Below the pieces are notes generated by a model. That model worked only from the letters and a program-made list of their open reading frames with translations. It did no database searches and was not told the DNA's origin. A DNA stretch of 64,000 bases from Polytrichum commune (Eukaryota; Streptophyta; Polytrichopsida; Polytrichales; Polytrichaceae), in contig OX485808.1 in the NCBI GenBank assembly GCA_950295325.1, forward strand, positions 27,982,527-28,046,526, written 5' to 3'. Numbering within the stretch: the first letter of the stretch is position 1; each line of letters begins with the position of its first letter. This document shows positions 22,701 to 35,400 of this stretch, piece by piece. A program made the position numbers and the translations under genes.

Positions 22701-24868
22701 CCAGGCAAGTGGGAGGAGGAGGCGGGGGGGGGGGGTAAAAACGGGGCCTTCAAACCAAGCGCACCACCACCTAATTATGCACGGGTTTTAGTAGTGCTTT
22801 GCTTACTTTAATCCCTCCCCATAAAACACGGAGGTTGCTTTAATGGGAATATGATGACAACTCCCCGAAAAGGTGGCCCAAGACTAAGTTAGGACAAAGA
22901 ACCTTTGGCACCTTCAATTATAGTCCCACCACCAAAAAACATCCCCCTCTTTATGCCATTACTTTAGATTTGTCGTTGTACTTATTTTTAGTTAGGACAC
23001 CCACTCGGGCCCCATCCATCTGTATCAGCATTCTTCGCTCTTCTTAACCCCCGTACATATATATATATATACCATGTGTATTATACTTGTTTCTAGGACT
23101 CCTCTTCACAACAAACACTTATAGTATGACATACATTGTAGGTGTGCACATTGGAGCTATGAACGATAGTGGAGTCCTTCTTGTATGTTGACTTTGAAGT
23201 TTCATGGTATCTTGAAGACCCAAATAAAGAAGGTTCAAAGCCATGCAAGGGATAGAATGAGGTGTCCAATAACCAACCCTTTCTTTTTTCGCGGCTACTA
23301 GTGACCACTTTACTACGGTGAAGTAAATTGATTCACACGTATGTGTTAAAAAAAGTTGGGGCCCTCCTCTGAGTTGCATTGTGGTGGGGAGCCAAGCGAG
23401 CTCTCCACTATGAACCGTGGATGGAGCCCATTTTCCCATCCAAGGGCTTGTGACAGCCTAGGGTTTAGTTGGGTGGGGTGAGTGGTGTTGCCACCCTCTT
23501 GCTCTCTCAGCTTGTACCTCGTAGCCTCTTGATTCACTTAGTGGTGATTAGTGATGTTGCCTTCTGATGGTAGTGGAGTTTAAGAATTTTGGGTACCAGA
23601 TTTCAGGTTTGGCAGCGAAACGCATTGGTGGTGCTCGAAGGCGTCAACCTCTCTCCCTGTCTAATTGTCTAACCAATGATGCTCATTTTGGGTGCCTTCT
23701 CTTATTTAAGTGGGTTGGTCCTATCTTATCTGGGTGCAAAAATGCATTATGTACTTCAAGTGTATAATGTTTGGATGTTAGTCATCGTATATGTGTGCAA
23801 ATTGGTTCAATTTTGGTGTACATGGATCTTTAAGAGGGTTGGTGCAACACTTGTTGGCCTAACACGTTGCCAAGTGCTTTAAGCATGTGACATGTGCAAC
23901 TTGATCCTCTCATACATTTTGCAAACTAGTTGAACTCGGACGCCTCTAAAGGTTTAAGGGGCTATTGTAATTTTTGTTGGGTGTAGCCAAGTTCCCGCTT
24001 AGCTTGTGGTGTGTATCTCTGTAGACTATGAATACATATATGGGGGCCATTTCTTAATTTATATGTGGGGCCACTATTCACCTTAACAAAACATACATGT
24101 AGCCTTGGATTTCTTCCATGTACAGTTAGAACTCACCACCCGAATAAGTTATGTGCATTCGCCAAATACTCCCTTTGATTCATCTAAATGTAGCCACCTT
24201 AAACTCCATAACAAAGCTTAAGCTCGCCACCTTGACTACTTCCGAACTCAACACGCAACCAAACCTACTACTTTTTAGAAAACAAATAACAAGGATTACC
24301 AACGACCATTTTAACTGTACACACGCATGTTGAGGGATGGGTCACGAAGGACTTTCATAATATTATTCAGATCCATAACAATGTTATGTGAGACTGACAT
24401 TATACAATGGAACGTTCGTGAATATTCCCCACATTGAGACTGAACATGGGGAATGCTCATGAAAAACCACCATGATGGGTACTTTAGCAAGGCCACAAGG
24501 GCCACCACTTAATCCTTGTGTACAATTTTTCTTCCAATGGTTTGAAAACGGGTTTTCGTTGAATTTCAAAACCGGGTCCTAGCCTCTAAGAGATATCAAT
24601 GAGCGGCACTTGCCTCGAGAAGACTCCCATAAGGGACAACTACAAACAAAACCCAACACGAACATGGAAGACTGGGTCACCTACTCCTCCTCCCTTTTGG
24701 TCTTGTTACCAAAACGCCACTTAGTCTAAAATGGGGGGTTGGAACAACACAATGGCTTTGTTAATTTGATATTCTCAATGAAATGAATTGAAATTGGTTT
24801 AGGAGCCCGGGATGCCAAAAGGCTTGAGTGAATAAAAAGTGCGTTGAGATGGTTTTGAAAGGGTTTTT
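19789..24868. other. Gene-free stretch with poly(C) runs and a telomeric block
   Basis: No gene recognised. From 20.7 to 21.8 kb it is GC-richer, with overlapping open frames on both strands (up to 108 codons) that share no domain. C/G runs lie at 21568-21578, 21722-21733 and 22724-22735. TA/TG microsatellites lie at about 20986-21014 and 23059-23072. Confidence 0.45.
22487..22520. repeat. Interstitial telomeric repeat, CCCTAAA x 4.9
   Basis: Four full CCCTAAA units and most of a fifth, without mismatch. This is the Arabidopsis-type plant telomere unit. It lies inside non-telomeric DNA. Confidence 0.95.
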
Positions 24869-24871
24869 TTA

Positions 24872-25237
24872 GGGCCGGTTCACATGGGGTTCCTAGTCCC
24901 GAGTCCCAACACGGAGGCAAAGTCCTAACTTTTGAGCCTCAAGACACCATTCAATTATGATGAATAATCATTGAAGTTGGCTCTTGATTATTTTGTGCAA
25001 AGATATTCACATGACTTTGTTGAGAGTGGGATCTAGCTTTCTGCTCGACCCAACTTTTAACACAAGTCCCAAGCCGCACCTTCAAAAAGTGTTGTCATGT
25101 AGGCATCCGTGTCGTACTTGGGACTTAGGACTTGGGCCCCCTGTGAAGTGGTAAGTCCCAACTCCCATGCTCTCAATGGTTGAGATTGCATGAATTGACT
25201 TGGGACATAGGACTTGGGACCATGTGTGAATTGGCCC
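24872..25237 (+). mobile_element. Tourist-like MITE, copy 2 (366 bp), with a duplicated terminus
   Basis: The ends are GGGCCGGTTCACATGGGG and the complement of CCATGTGTGAATTGGCCC. TTA lies on both sides (24869-24871 and 25238-25240). The body aligns with the reverse complement of 12647-12949. This copy has about 60-70 extra bases near the right end (about 25130-25200) that contain a second, internal ACTTGGGCCCCCTGTGAA block like the terminus, as if one end had been duplicated. No coding capacity. Confidence 0.9.
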
Positions 25238-25240
25238 TTA

Positions 25241-25435
25241 GTATCGAAGTGCATTGGCCTCCATGAGACAGAGGCCCATATCAACTCAATACTCCTCTCG
25301 GAAGGAATAAATAAATAAAGATAAACTTGAGATTTCCTAAAACCATCATTTGCAATAAGGGACATGTTCCGGTTTACATACGAGCTCTTGGGTATGATCA
25401 AGGTGAAGTGTCCCTCAATCACCCCAACACTAGTG

Positions 25436-25472
<37 letters not shown>

Positions 25473-25700
25473 AATAAAGAAGAAAAGTTGTCTCTAATGG
25501 AGTCGTAAAGAAGTCACTTTGACACAAGCGTTACATTTTCAACTACATTATATGAGCAAAAGTGGCCCAATTTGTTATCTATTTTCAATGGCAAGTCTAT
25601 GTTATGAAGTGCATTAAGCACAAACCTTTTTGCTTGAGGGTGATGTCCATGGTTGCCTCAAGTACAATTCATATTCCTAGTTGAGAAAGCCCTTTAGGTG
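25241..25700. other. Gene-free stretch with a (CT)n tract and dispersed repeat
   Basis: It contains GTTTACATACGAGCTCTTGGG...GATCAAGGTGA, which recurs at about 48440-48475, followed in both places by a CT microsatellite. The (CT)n here is about 25439-25470. No gene. Confidence 0.6.
25439..25470. repeat. (CT)n microsatellite
   Basis: About sixteen CT units. The related sequence at 48476-48493 has the same flank and a shorter tract. Confidence 0.95.
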
Positions 25701-27860
25701 AAGGGAATCTAATAATTTCCCTCAAGTTGGGAAAGAAAACTATTGTTTAGCAAGAGAGGAATGCTTGAGAGCATCAAATATGATTTTTGGTGGTATTGGT
25801 GTGTCATTTTTGTTTTTATATATTTGATATATTCACCATTTGTGATGCCTTCCAAATGGTTGTTGTTTTGTGCCAAGTGTCTAATCCTTGTTCAACCAAT
25901 AGTTGAGAACCTGGAGAGAAAGTGAGGTTTGCTTGACATGTTGAGCAAGTTGTTGTTGGAAACTTGTATTTAGCTTAATTGCATACAATTCCTTGAAAAT
26001 TCATCCAAATTTTGGCCACGACATACAGTAAGATATCAAAGAATGCACTTTGACACGAGTTATCATGTGTATACCATCATCATGCCTTCATGAATACCTT
26101 CCAACAACTGTTACCCCCCCCCCCTCTTTGCACCATGTGTAAAACCAATAACCGTCGAAGTTTTAAATAGATGGGATTTGAGTTCACAAAATTCCCCGAC
26201 TACTACTTCTTTCCTTAAGGTGGATATCAAGGCTTTCATACTTGCAATTTGTCACCCCTTGCTCAGTGGCTCAAAGTAGCCATGTTTAAGTATAAATAAA
26301 CCACATGGTCTCTATCATTATGAATTAGCTCTATTTAGTCCATAACATGCAAAACTCTTATACCATGTTGAGGAGTCTTTTTAAGCATGCTTGTGATTTG
26401 GAGAGTAAGACATCATTGTTGGCGTTAAGGACATTGGCAACCACTCCATTGGCCAAATACGGCTAATCCCTATCAATTTTATCCAAATATGTCTCAAGGT
26501 CATCAATATACATGTCGAATAGTTTGCAAGGGACGGGACATCCTTCTTTAACACCAATTTATGACATTACTCCATCATGCATGTCATCATTAATTTGTAC
26601 TTTTGCACAATTTGTGATGTATATGGCCTTTGCAACTTGTTGTCAATGAAGTGTTGGAGGCATTCCTTAATTACACAAAAACGTTTCAAAACTTCTTTTG
26701 AAATAAACAAAGCAAGAATAGAGGTATTGACTAGCAACTTCTGTTAATCAAATAAATTGCATAATGTAAGGACGTGGTCAAAAGTAGATTAATAATCACT
26801 GGAACATACTTATCCTCTTACTTGGCCACCTTTCAATTATGCCCACAAACTAATCAACCAAATACTTTGCCAAATAATGTGGCTAACATAGTGGTCTTAC
26901 AGTTCCACATGGAATTCATTTCATTGGATTTAAAGATCATTTGGAGAATGTTAGGTCCATGCGGTCGGAAATCACCCCTAGTTGTTAAGTTATATAACTT
27001 TGTGAGTGGCTCACATATATCATTTGTTGCCCATTTCTAGAAGCTCAATTTAAAAACCGCAAATATCTCATGTCTTGTGGTTTGGTAAGTATTTTATAGT
27101 GGCCCAAACTTCCTCTTTGGTAAGACTATTAGAAAGTTGAATGTTTGGAAAAAAAATATTCATTAATATTTTGGCATGAAGTGTATATGGTTTTTGCATT
27201 AATCAATTGCTTCCTATGGTGTAAATGGGAGGGTTAGACATGAGGGTTAAAAAATCTCCTCTTCTTCAATTTTTTTTCATATGTATTTACAAGAGGTGCA
27301 GTGCCTCTAGTTGTTTATGTTCCAAGTTAGGGCGTTTTTTTAGATGTGATCATGGTGCAATACTTTTTGAAAGTTGCTCATCAAGTATTGTACGAGTGAT
27401 TAGAGTCTAACACGTTACGATACTTTTGCCAAGCTTCTTGACATTCACCATCAAACTATGTGTTGGTGGTAGGCCTCTTTGTTTACATGGGCATGCTCAT
27501 TTAATGAAGTGTAGGAGTTCATGTTTGACATTGAAAACATATTGATTTGCAATTAGAAGGTTGGGTTCAAGAACATGACATTGACTAAAAGTTTGGATCT
27601 TAAACTCTAACGTATCTTGAAGAAGAGGAGACAAAGGTATGAAGTTGGGTGGTCTGCTACCTTTGGAGAAGTGAAAGATAGAGTTGCGGAGGGAGTTGGG
27701 TTCACATACGAGAAAATTACTACCACCCATCAAGGAGATTTAGGCATAAGTTGTCCTAGACTTAATTAGGAGTTTTATATTGATATATAGTTTAGAGACG
27801 AGATCTTTGAGTATGAAAGTGCAAGCTGACCAGATCAATTATTGTCTTGTATGTTACCCT
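25700..27860 (-). mobile_element. Dead LINE with readable endonuclease end and reverse transcriptase
   Basis: Minus strand, several frames. In order: an endonuclease end at about 27500-27733 (SRPPNFIPLSPLL, where SDHxP is expected); FDGECQEAWQKYR at about 27385-27455; the pre-RT block SLTKEEVWATIKYL at about 27075-27135; EPLTKLYNL at about 26970-27010; ATLFGKVFG at about 26858-26895; ALFIDFKRSFETF at about 26680-26720 (the palm A block, compare F-x-D-F-x-x-A-F-D); GVKEGCPVPCKLFDMYIDDL at about 26475-26555; then NANNDVLLSKSQACLKRLL at about 26365-26430, where YADD should be. The post-RT block MKALISTLRKEVVVG follows at about 26200-26240, and IFDALKHSSLAK near 25745-25790. Stops, frameshifts and the lost active site show it is inactive. 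Confidence 0.9.
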
Positions 27861-27895
27861 GGTTGTTGTCGTCGTTGTTGTTGTTGTTGTTGTTA
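27861..27895. repeat. (GTT)n/(GTC)n microsatellite
   Basis: GTTGTTGTCGTCGTTG then GTT units to about 27894, at the 5' side of the minus-strand LINE. Confidence 0.9.
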
Positions 27896-28776
27896 CAGGT
27901 TGTGCATGGCAATCAAGACTATAGCTTGATTTTGATAATTATTGCTAGTTGCATAAGTTGTTAGTAATGATTGAATTATGGAAATAATGAATAAACAAAT
28001 TGTCTTGTATGGGAATTAACATTGACCGATTAATGAAGGAATTGTTGTGATTTGAACATGCATTGGCCAATGATTACCAAAGACAATTGTGATTCTCACA
28101 AATTATTGTTCTACAATCTCATGATGAGATGGAAACTTATAGTTACTGACACACATACCCTATTGAATGAGAAACAATGAGAGGAAACCTTGAGAGAAAG
28201 GAGAGTAAAAGATGATTAAGTGATGTTTGAGAGTGAAGATAGCAACCCTATTGTCTAAATGATGAACTCTAATGTGACAAATGCATGTAACAGACACTAG
28301 TAAAGCCTTCATTGAGAATCTATACCTTGGGTTTTGGTTTATTTCAGTTATAGCAAAAACCTAACTACAACCATCATCAAATACCACAACTTCTACAATA
28401 TTTGTGTCAAAGAAACAAAACAAAAAACAAACACCGCAATTTCTCCACATATGAGCTTGACTATCTTCCATGTCTTAGGGGTTCTTTCATATTCTCCAAT
28501 TTCTTAGTAGAATTTATTTGTTGAGTTGGAGTTCTACCCTCACCCAATCCAATTTGTCTACGTTCCAGTTTCTTGCATTCATGCAAGTAAGCTCTCTCCA
28601 CCTCCCATATATAAAGCATTTTATGATAATTGGGCAATGTCTAGATTGGTTAAATTTCCTACCCTCCAAGCCTTTGTAACATGTGATGGTCTCTCAAACT
28701 TGTGTTCCAATCTAGATCATATGTAGATTGGTCAAGCCAATTTACGAGCAAGTTGTTTGAGACCATGTTTTTTTAC
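27896..28776. other. Gene-free AT-rich stretch
   Basis: No gene, no named repeat. The 66-codon open frame at 28526-28726 shows no domain. Confidence 0.45.
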
Positions 28777-28778
28777 TA

Positions 28779-29065
28779 CTTCCTCCGTCCCAAAATGATT
28801 CTCATGCCTCTCTTGGATTTTTTGATCCCAAAACGATTGTCCGGTTGATTTGCCAGGCTAGAAATTCGAGGCTCAAAGTCAAATATTTTTGCTCCAAACT
28901 TTCCATCATCAAGAAGTCTTTCAACACCGCAACTTTAGGAGGCATTTCAATGTTGTTGTTTTTATTTATTTTAAGAGTCATACTTATAACTACTCCGTCA
29001 ATGGTCAACGGGCCTTAATCTCACCAAGGTTCAGAACACGGACAATCATTTTGGGACGGAGGGCG
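28779..29065. mobile_element. Stowaway-like MITE (287 bp)
   Basis: The left end is CTTCCTCCGTCCCAAAATGA, and the complement of the right end reads CGCCCTCCGTCCCAAAATGA. From the fourth base the ends match for about 19 bases. TA flanks both sides (28777-28778 and 29066-29067). CCAAAACGATTGTCCG near the left repeats the terminal motif, as if the terminus were partly duplicated. No coding capacity. Confidence 0.85.
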
Positions 29066-29600
29066 TATCACTATCTATAGTAAATAGTGTGGGCATATTT
29101 ATAGTGATGCTTCTTGTGTGCAACTATATAATGTAACCTACAATTTACAATATCACACACCAATCAATATGCAACGCTAATTAAACCTTGGCATGCCCTC
29201 GGGATATACCCACTTTCTTCCTCTAGGTTGGAAGTCCTCAAAATGTATACTAGTCCAAACCAATATAAGCATTGTAACTTACAACGTAGATCTCTAATAC
29301 TAAATATTGGAGATTGATAATTGGTATGCACCCATAATATTATCCACAATGTTTGGCTCATGGAAGTATGCTCGCCAATGTAACCACACTATTTACCATA
29401 ATCAATGTAGTGAAAGCTCCCCGAATTTGAAATTCTCTCAAAGAATGATGGAATGTGTCTACGCATGCAAAAGTGTGATGGCTCTTCATATGTATACAAT
29501 ATACTTGTGAGTGGTAGGGTTACAATATGCTAACTTATTCATTTTGTTTGCGTTTATATAGTCCAGCCCCCCCCCCCCCCCCGGGCGCACACCGTGTAGG

Positions 29601-29830
29601 AAGATAGAAATCAAGAGGACTACAAATTATTGGTAGTTTTATTCCTTTACATTCATATTATTGTGAATTTTTGAAGCCAAAAATTGGCATGAATGTAAAA
29701 CCAATGTATGGAGTTTGCCATAATTGCTCTATTTGAGATAAACACTTCCTCAATTTAGCACTCAAAACCAAGGACATGTGTCATTGCACTATCGATTCCG
29801 GCATGACCAAAATTTAGTCCCAACCATATC
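29601..29830 (+). repeat. Dispersed repeat copy (shared with 36.87-37.14 kb)
   Basis: Shared order with 36870-37140: TTTTATTCCT, TGAATTTTTGAAGCCAAAA, TTGGC.TG, AACCAATGT.T, GCCATAA, GCTC, ACTCAAAACCA, GTGTCAT. Both copies have the same orientation. The element type is unknown, and an old retroelement tail is one possibility. Confidence 0.75.
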
Positions 29831-30239
29831 AAAACACTTGTATTCTATAGATTCATGATGGGGTCTTTGATCAAGAATATGTGGTTTGACTCTGTGGATA
29901 GTCATGCTAGGATGGGTGGGCTGATCCATGATGATGGGCCCTAAGAAAACCCTAATTTAGATCCATAAGTTTTTTTTTAACCCTTAAGTGTCCATGAAGC
30001 CATATAGTGGTTGACGAATGATTTGAAGACGCTTTCCCATTAGAAGGAGGCCTTATAAAAGGTCACTCCATTCATCATTGGATTCACAAGAAAATCCTCC
30101 TCTCAAATGGCATACGTCATGTGGTCAAATGACATATGCATAATTTTGCAAGAAAGAAGGAAGTGATTTATGTTCTTATTCTTATTTTCTAAATAATGTT
30201 CCTTTGTTGGAGAATGTGTTATACAAGGATTTGTAAAGG

Positions 30240-30415
30240 CATTTATGGATTAAAGTTTTTGGAACGGCGAGAGGAGGTCCAAAGAGTTTCACCCAATTCT
30301 TTAAATAGGCTATGACCCAAGACAAAGTCACAACCTCTTTAAAAAAAAATCTCAAACTAGAATAAAACCCACGATTTCATCTCCCTTCGAGGGACTTTAT
30401 GCATAACTCTAGTGT
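30240..30415 (-). repeat. Partial copy of the unnamed element at 17.0 kb
   Basis: The complement reads GTTATGCATAAAGTCCCTCGAA, ATCGTGGGTTTTATTC, GTGACTTTG, then GGGTGAAACTCTTTGGACCTCC. This matches the left part of 17037-17465. The right part is missing. Confidence 0.65.
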
Positions 30416-32153
30416 CACCATAAGTCTCAATGACACATGTAGTAAGCAAAACTAGTTTATGATTTATGGGAGGAAGAATATTACATTTACGTTCCCAATG
30501 TTCCCACTACAATTCTATTGCCCAATGTAGTATAATATGCAATCACTTGTGGTTCCCATGGAATCTAACTTGATGATATGACAAATATGAGTCCCAACAT
30601 ATTGTATACATGCATTGCAAGTGTGTTATATATTGAGTTCAATTGAACCGGAAACTTTGGTGGACATAAGCATTGTGGAGTTAGGTGCCAACGTGGACTC
30701 TACCAAGAAAATATTATCAAAGTACGATACACTAAACTAGATAATTTGTGGCATCTAGACAAATTTCTTCTTTAAAAAAATGGAATTCTAAATGACTGAT
30801 TGGAAACGTGGAGAATATGTGGAAGGCATCAAAGAAGAAACCCCATGCCCTTTTAGGTCAAACCATTTTACAACTTGAAGGTTCGACAACATGCTTTCAT
30901 CCATCCAACATACAAACGGCCTTCACTAGGTTCACAAATGAAACATTACATAGAAGTTCATAGTGCCTTTGCTTCGGTAGGGTTTGAAAAATGCCCCAAA
31001 TGACAATATAAGTATAGTTATGAATGAGAAAAAGCAATGCGGAAACCTTTGTATGATGCTCACAATACCAACACTAAGTTCCATGCAAAATACATAATGT
31101 GGTCCACAATCTTCCTTGTCATCATCATCTCTCTTTTTTTTTGGCACAAATTGAAAATTTAATTGTAGAAAGAACCTAAAATACAACCAACCCGGCTGAA
31201 TCATCCTTGTCATCATCATCATCATTGATTGCTTTAATTGCCTTGCTTTTGAGATTAAGAATGTTGGGTTGGACTTTCATTTACCCTTGGATGTCATCGG
31301 TCCCCTAAACCTTACTAGGTTGAGGACCATGAGGACCATGACCTTTACCCCAAGCGTCCCATATGGACATTTTTGACCAAAAATACTCTAAGTGTAGACA
31401 TTCATCATCATTACATATGGAAACAAAACGTCTCCAATTACCATCAAAATCAACTCTTGTGTTTTGACACCTCATAAACGTACACGTGTTTAGGACACCA
31501 AAAACTTACAACCTAAAATAATGTAGTGTTGGAAACAAAATAATGCTTACACGGAGTTCCATCACATTGTTCAATTGTTCTCATGCGTTCCATTCTAATA
31601 ATATTCAATGAAAATGCTTCACCCGAGTTTATCAAGTTGAATTTGTTGGTAAGAGAATAACCATGATATAGTACCCATTTACTATCTAACAAATTTCCAA
31701 CTCCACCTAGCCTCCGTATTTAGTTGGATAATTTTATGTCACAAGTTATTGAGGACACCAATTGAATGATCGTGCTCTTTAAAATGATATCAACAAGTTT
31801 ACTTGGAGAATTTAGCTCTCTATCCTTGTGGCCATCAATTTATAGCACATGAACAAACATCACGTGTGTTACTATGTGAGAAACCTTGGGTCTTTAAGGA
31901 TGACCCTTAAAGGTTTGACATGCCCTATTTGGGCCTCAAAAGGCCATAAGGAGTGGATGAAGTACACTTCTTGACATTGTTAGCTAAAGTGCCATAAGCG
32001 ACCCTATTCATAAATAGCCATTTAGCAAATATATCATTCCAACTTCACATGAATTTATGTGCAATGATTTAGACTCTCATACATACCATGTATATATAAG
32101 TACTATGGTCATGTATGAAGTTTGTTTCACTTTCTCTTTAAGGTTTCATTATG

Positions 32154-32154
<1 letters not shown>

Positions 32155-32186
<32 letters not shown>

Positions 32187-32194
32187 CACACACA
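32155..32194. repeat. (TA)n(CA)n compound microsatellite
   Basis: About twelve TA units, then about seven CA units. Confidence 0.95.
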
Positions 32195-33769
32195 TTAATC
32201 TAATACTTGTTGACGAGTCATATCAACTATCATGTGAAAACCTATCCTTGGTCTTTTAGGAGTTAAGAGGTGCTTAACCCCACAAATTTTGTACCTACTT
32301 GAAACCCTTCAAATGTCAACATATTTATCTCAATAGTAGAAGAAAACCAAATACCATGAGCGCTTAGTTACCTATAATGATTATCTCAACCCCTGAAGGA
32401 CCGCATATAGAGCAAAGTAACAATTATAATACTTTTTTTTCTTTTTCAATTGGGGACGTAAAAATGGTTGTTTGTTAGGGATTTTCTCGAATCAATCTCA
32501 TTGATTAATTTTGATAGTAAGGAGGGCATAAATATTATACTCTTGTAGCATTCAATGTCATTTTGAACGTCAAGATTAGGCCATGAACCCCCGATGATGG
32601 AATAATACATGGGTTCAGCCCATGTACGTAAACATAAATCTAAAGAAAAAAGACTTAAATTTACATGGCTTACTAGGCTTGTTTTGGGCACATGTCAAAT
32701 ATATGTTGCTCTGAGACCTTTTTTTTCACAAATATGCAGTTTTCTCAAGTAGTCCGACATGAATAGTAGAAAGATAATATAAACATGACTATATTTCATA
32801 AGAAAGTAATATAATTTACTTAAAAACTTTGGGTTTGATTCAATTTATGTTGGATGTATCCACATTTACTTGCCTCTATCTTGAAACACATCCAAAATGT
32901 TAAAAGATGTGTCCAAGAAACCAAATATCTTCATGTTTAAACATTATAACTTAGTGTTTTGGCCACATTATAAAGCATGACCATACTGAGTCCCTATTTT
33001 TTTACAAATCATTATTGGGACTTACAACAAAGTTTGCATGCTAATAACATACATGTAAAATGCTAGCTATACCCTTATGGTCCTTCAGGGGTTGACATGT
33101 TGATTCTCTCAAATTTAAAGTGGTGTCGGGAAACATAAATGACAACCAATGATGATTGTATAGATAGTAGAAGTGCCATGATGAGCGGGCCCACCATGGC
33201 CAATATTGGCTTTCATATCCATGCATGCCATGTGGCATTATGGACTTGAACTCTAACCCTTATTCTCCCAAGGGTTTTATGTATTTTAAAGATTAGTTAT
33301 AAAGCAATATTTGCAAGCTTGCTTTATGAAACATTCATGATGCAAAATTGTTGACACAAAGTCAAAGATGATATCTGCATGGTTGAGCCTTCTATACAAG
33401 GTCACGAGTTCTATGTAAGCATTTTCAATGCAAAAAAACTTGAAATGAAGATGACATTAGTTTGCATGTATATTTTGTAGTAATGGTCATCCTATAAAGA
33501 CTTATGACTTCTTCTAAAGTGCATGGAAGACATGGTCCTATGTGTAGAGCGTGAACAACATTTGTTTAATGAAATTAAAAACTTGTCATTCAGATCGGCA
33601 AGGTTGATGTTTGATTTCTATCTTCTTATCGTGCATACAAAATCATTTTGGTGATATACACACCTAATTTGAAACAAAGCAAATACAAATCACAATTCTT
33701 ATGAATTATTTAAGTTTGACTCTTTCAATGGATTAAATCTATTTGATTGATTATTTCGTAGGTTTTGTT

Positions 33770-34090
33770 TTTTGTGTGCACAGAGAAAAACATTCCCAAC
33801 AACTTTTCTCTAGAGAAAACATAATTTGAAGATTGCAAGTCAATGAATATAGTGATTCCATTGGAAAAATTCAACAATTGACCCTGAGCTTAAAAAAACC
33901 CTAATAATAAGGAAAACTCGAATCCATTTTGCAACATCATTATGATATAACCCCTGCACAATCTTCCCCCCCTCCTCCCCAGAGAGAAAGAGAGAGAGAG
34001 AGAAAAAAAACCTTTGACCGGTGCTAAAGGGAGTACAACCTCAAACCTGAGACCATATTGTGGTCTCTTGGGATATTAGGGGTCAATCAT
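33770..34090 (+). repeat. Dispersed repeat copy (shared with 46.40-46.73 kb)
   Basis: Shared landmarks in the same order in both places: GAAAAA.AT.CC.AACAACTT, GA.GTCAATG, GAGCTTAA, CTCGAATCCA (CCCGAATCCA in the other copy), a CTCT or GAGA stretch, AAAAAAAACCT, AGTAC, GAGCTTGAGAC-like or CCTGAGACCA, then GTGGTCTTG or GTAGTCTTG and TTAGGGGT.AAT. The age is old and the alignment gapped. The element type is unknown. Confidence 0.6.
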
Positions 34091-34607
34091 GTGGAAAATA
34101 CCAACTGCGGCCCGTTTCATATTACTTTATGTTCTTGCTACAAAGTTATTATCCTCTTTCTCAAAAACACAACCATGATAAATTAATTCAAATTGTTTAA
34201 GAAGATGATTAGTAGATCAATTAGTTCAAATTGTTCAAGAAGATGATTAGTATGTGCATGCAATGGTGAGATCCATAAGTTATGTCCGTTGGTGAGGGCT
34301 CTCAACACACTCACCAGGATAATGAAACCTTACTTCGGGATGTAAGTTGAGCCAAATCTAGCCTACTCAATTTCATCATCCTCGGTAAAACTTGGTGAGT
34401 TTGTTACGAGAGACCCAATCTCATGTGTTTTGCCCTTGCAATTGAATTTGTTTTCAAATTTGTGCCAAAAGAAGAAGATGAGAGGTTAAAGCTAACAAAT
34501 ATATTAAAGCCTCCGGATTTTGATTTTAAATTTGGTATAAGGCATTCATTAGATTGTGTAGACTCTCTTTGAACTCTACATGCATATGTGTGTGTGTGTA
34601 TAATTAT

Positions 34608-34720
34608 TTGTGCCTAAATACCATGGATATAGGATACTCTTGGGTGCATTTTCAAAAGAAAAAAATCCCTCCCTAATTGCTCATGTGTACTACTTACCGT
34701 TCACATGATAGCACTTCCCG
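34608..34720 (+). repeat. Dispersed repeat copy (shared with 13.52 kb)
   Basis: AAATACCATGGATATAGGATACT then TCCCTCCC and TTCACATGATAGCAC, as at 13520-13645. Confidence 0.7.
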
Positions 34721-35324
34721 AGAAATGAGTGATGGTCCCCCTTTATTTTACATAGGGTCACCATGAACGGAAATGACCCTAAGTAAGCATGTCAGAAAAT
34801 AAATGAGAAAGTGACATGCAAGTGACATGGAATCCTACATGTCCAAAGCTATATAATGTTTGGTGGTCACTTGGAATCTGTGATGAGAGAACCCAAAATG
34901 GTTGTCTCAATAAAAAACGAAGACGATCATGCTAGAGAATAGTATGTTGTTGTTAATGTTTATTCTACCATATTCGCATGTTTAGTTGTATCGTAGAGGG
35001 CTTGCTATTTTGACACAAAATAAGTATCTTCCCCTCAAGTTTGCCACGTGTCATGCTCACATTGACTCATACCCACTTGTATCCCGTGTGGAAACTCCAT
35101 TCATGCAGAGACGTAAGATGAAATAAAGAGCCCTCTATGGTGACAGGAAACCAACAAGCACTAATAGTTTGAATCATGTTTGCTCGGTCGTTGGTTGAAT
35201 TGAGTCTACATGGATAAAGAGGAAGAAATATTTGGTGGCAGCTTAGAGTAATTTCCATAGCAATTACAGTAGATCCTTGTGGGTAAATGGAGTACAAATG
35301 CTTTGCTTATGAGATGTGTATAAC

Positions 35325-35400
35325 AATGCAGCGGAGAGAGGGAATTATTGTACACAATCATACCTCTCATTCATCCAACACAAAGGCCCTAAAGCAATGT
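35325..35400 (+). repeat. Dispersed repeat copy (shared with 8.51 and 36.49 kb)
   Basis: GAGAGGGAATTATTGTACAC...CATACCTCTCATTCATCCAACA. It lies inside a 102-codon open frame (35287-35595) that has no recognisable domain, and this overlap argues against a gene there. Confidence 0.6.

Larger units (their letters stand above)
29068..31500. other. Gene-free stretch with dispersed repeats
   Basis: It holds a 16-base C run (29567-29582), repeat copies at 29601-29830 and 30240-30415, and otherwise AT-rich DNA. The open frames are short and without domains. Confidence 0.5.

Noticed and set aside
25057-25422. 121-codon minus-strand open frame
   Set aside because: Half of it lies inside the Tourist-like MITE at 24872-25237, so it is incidental.
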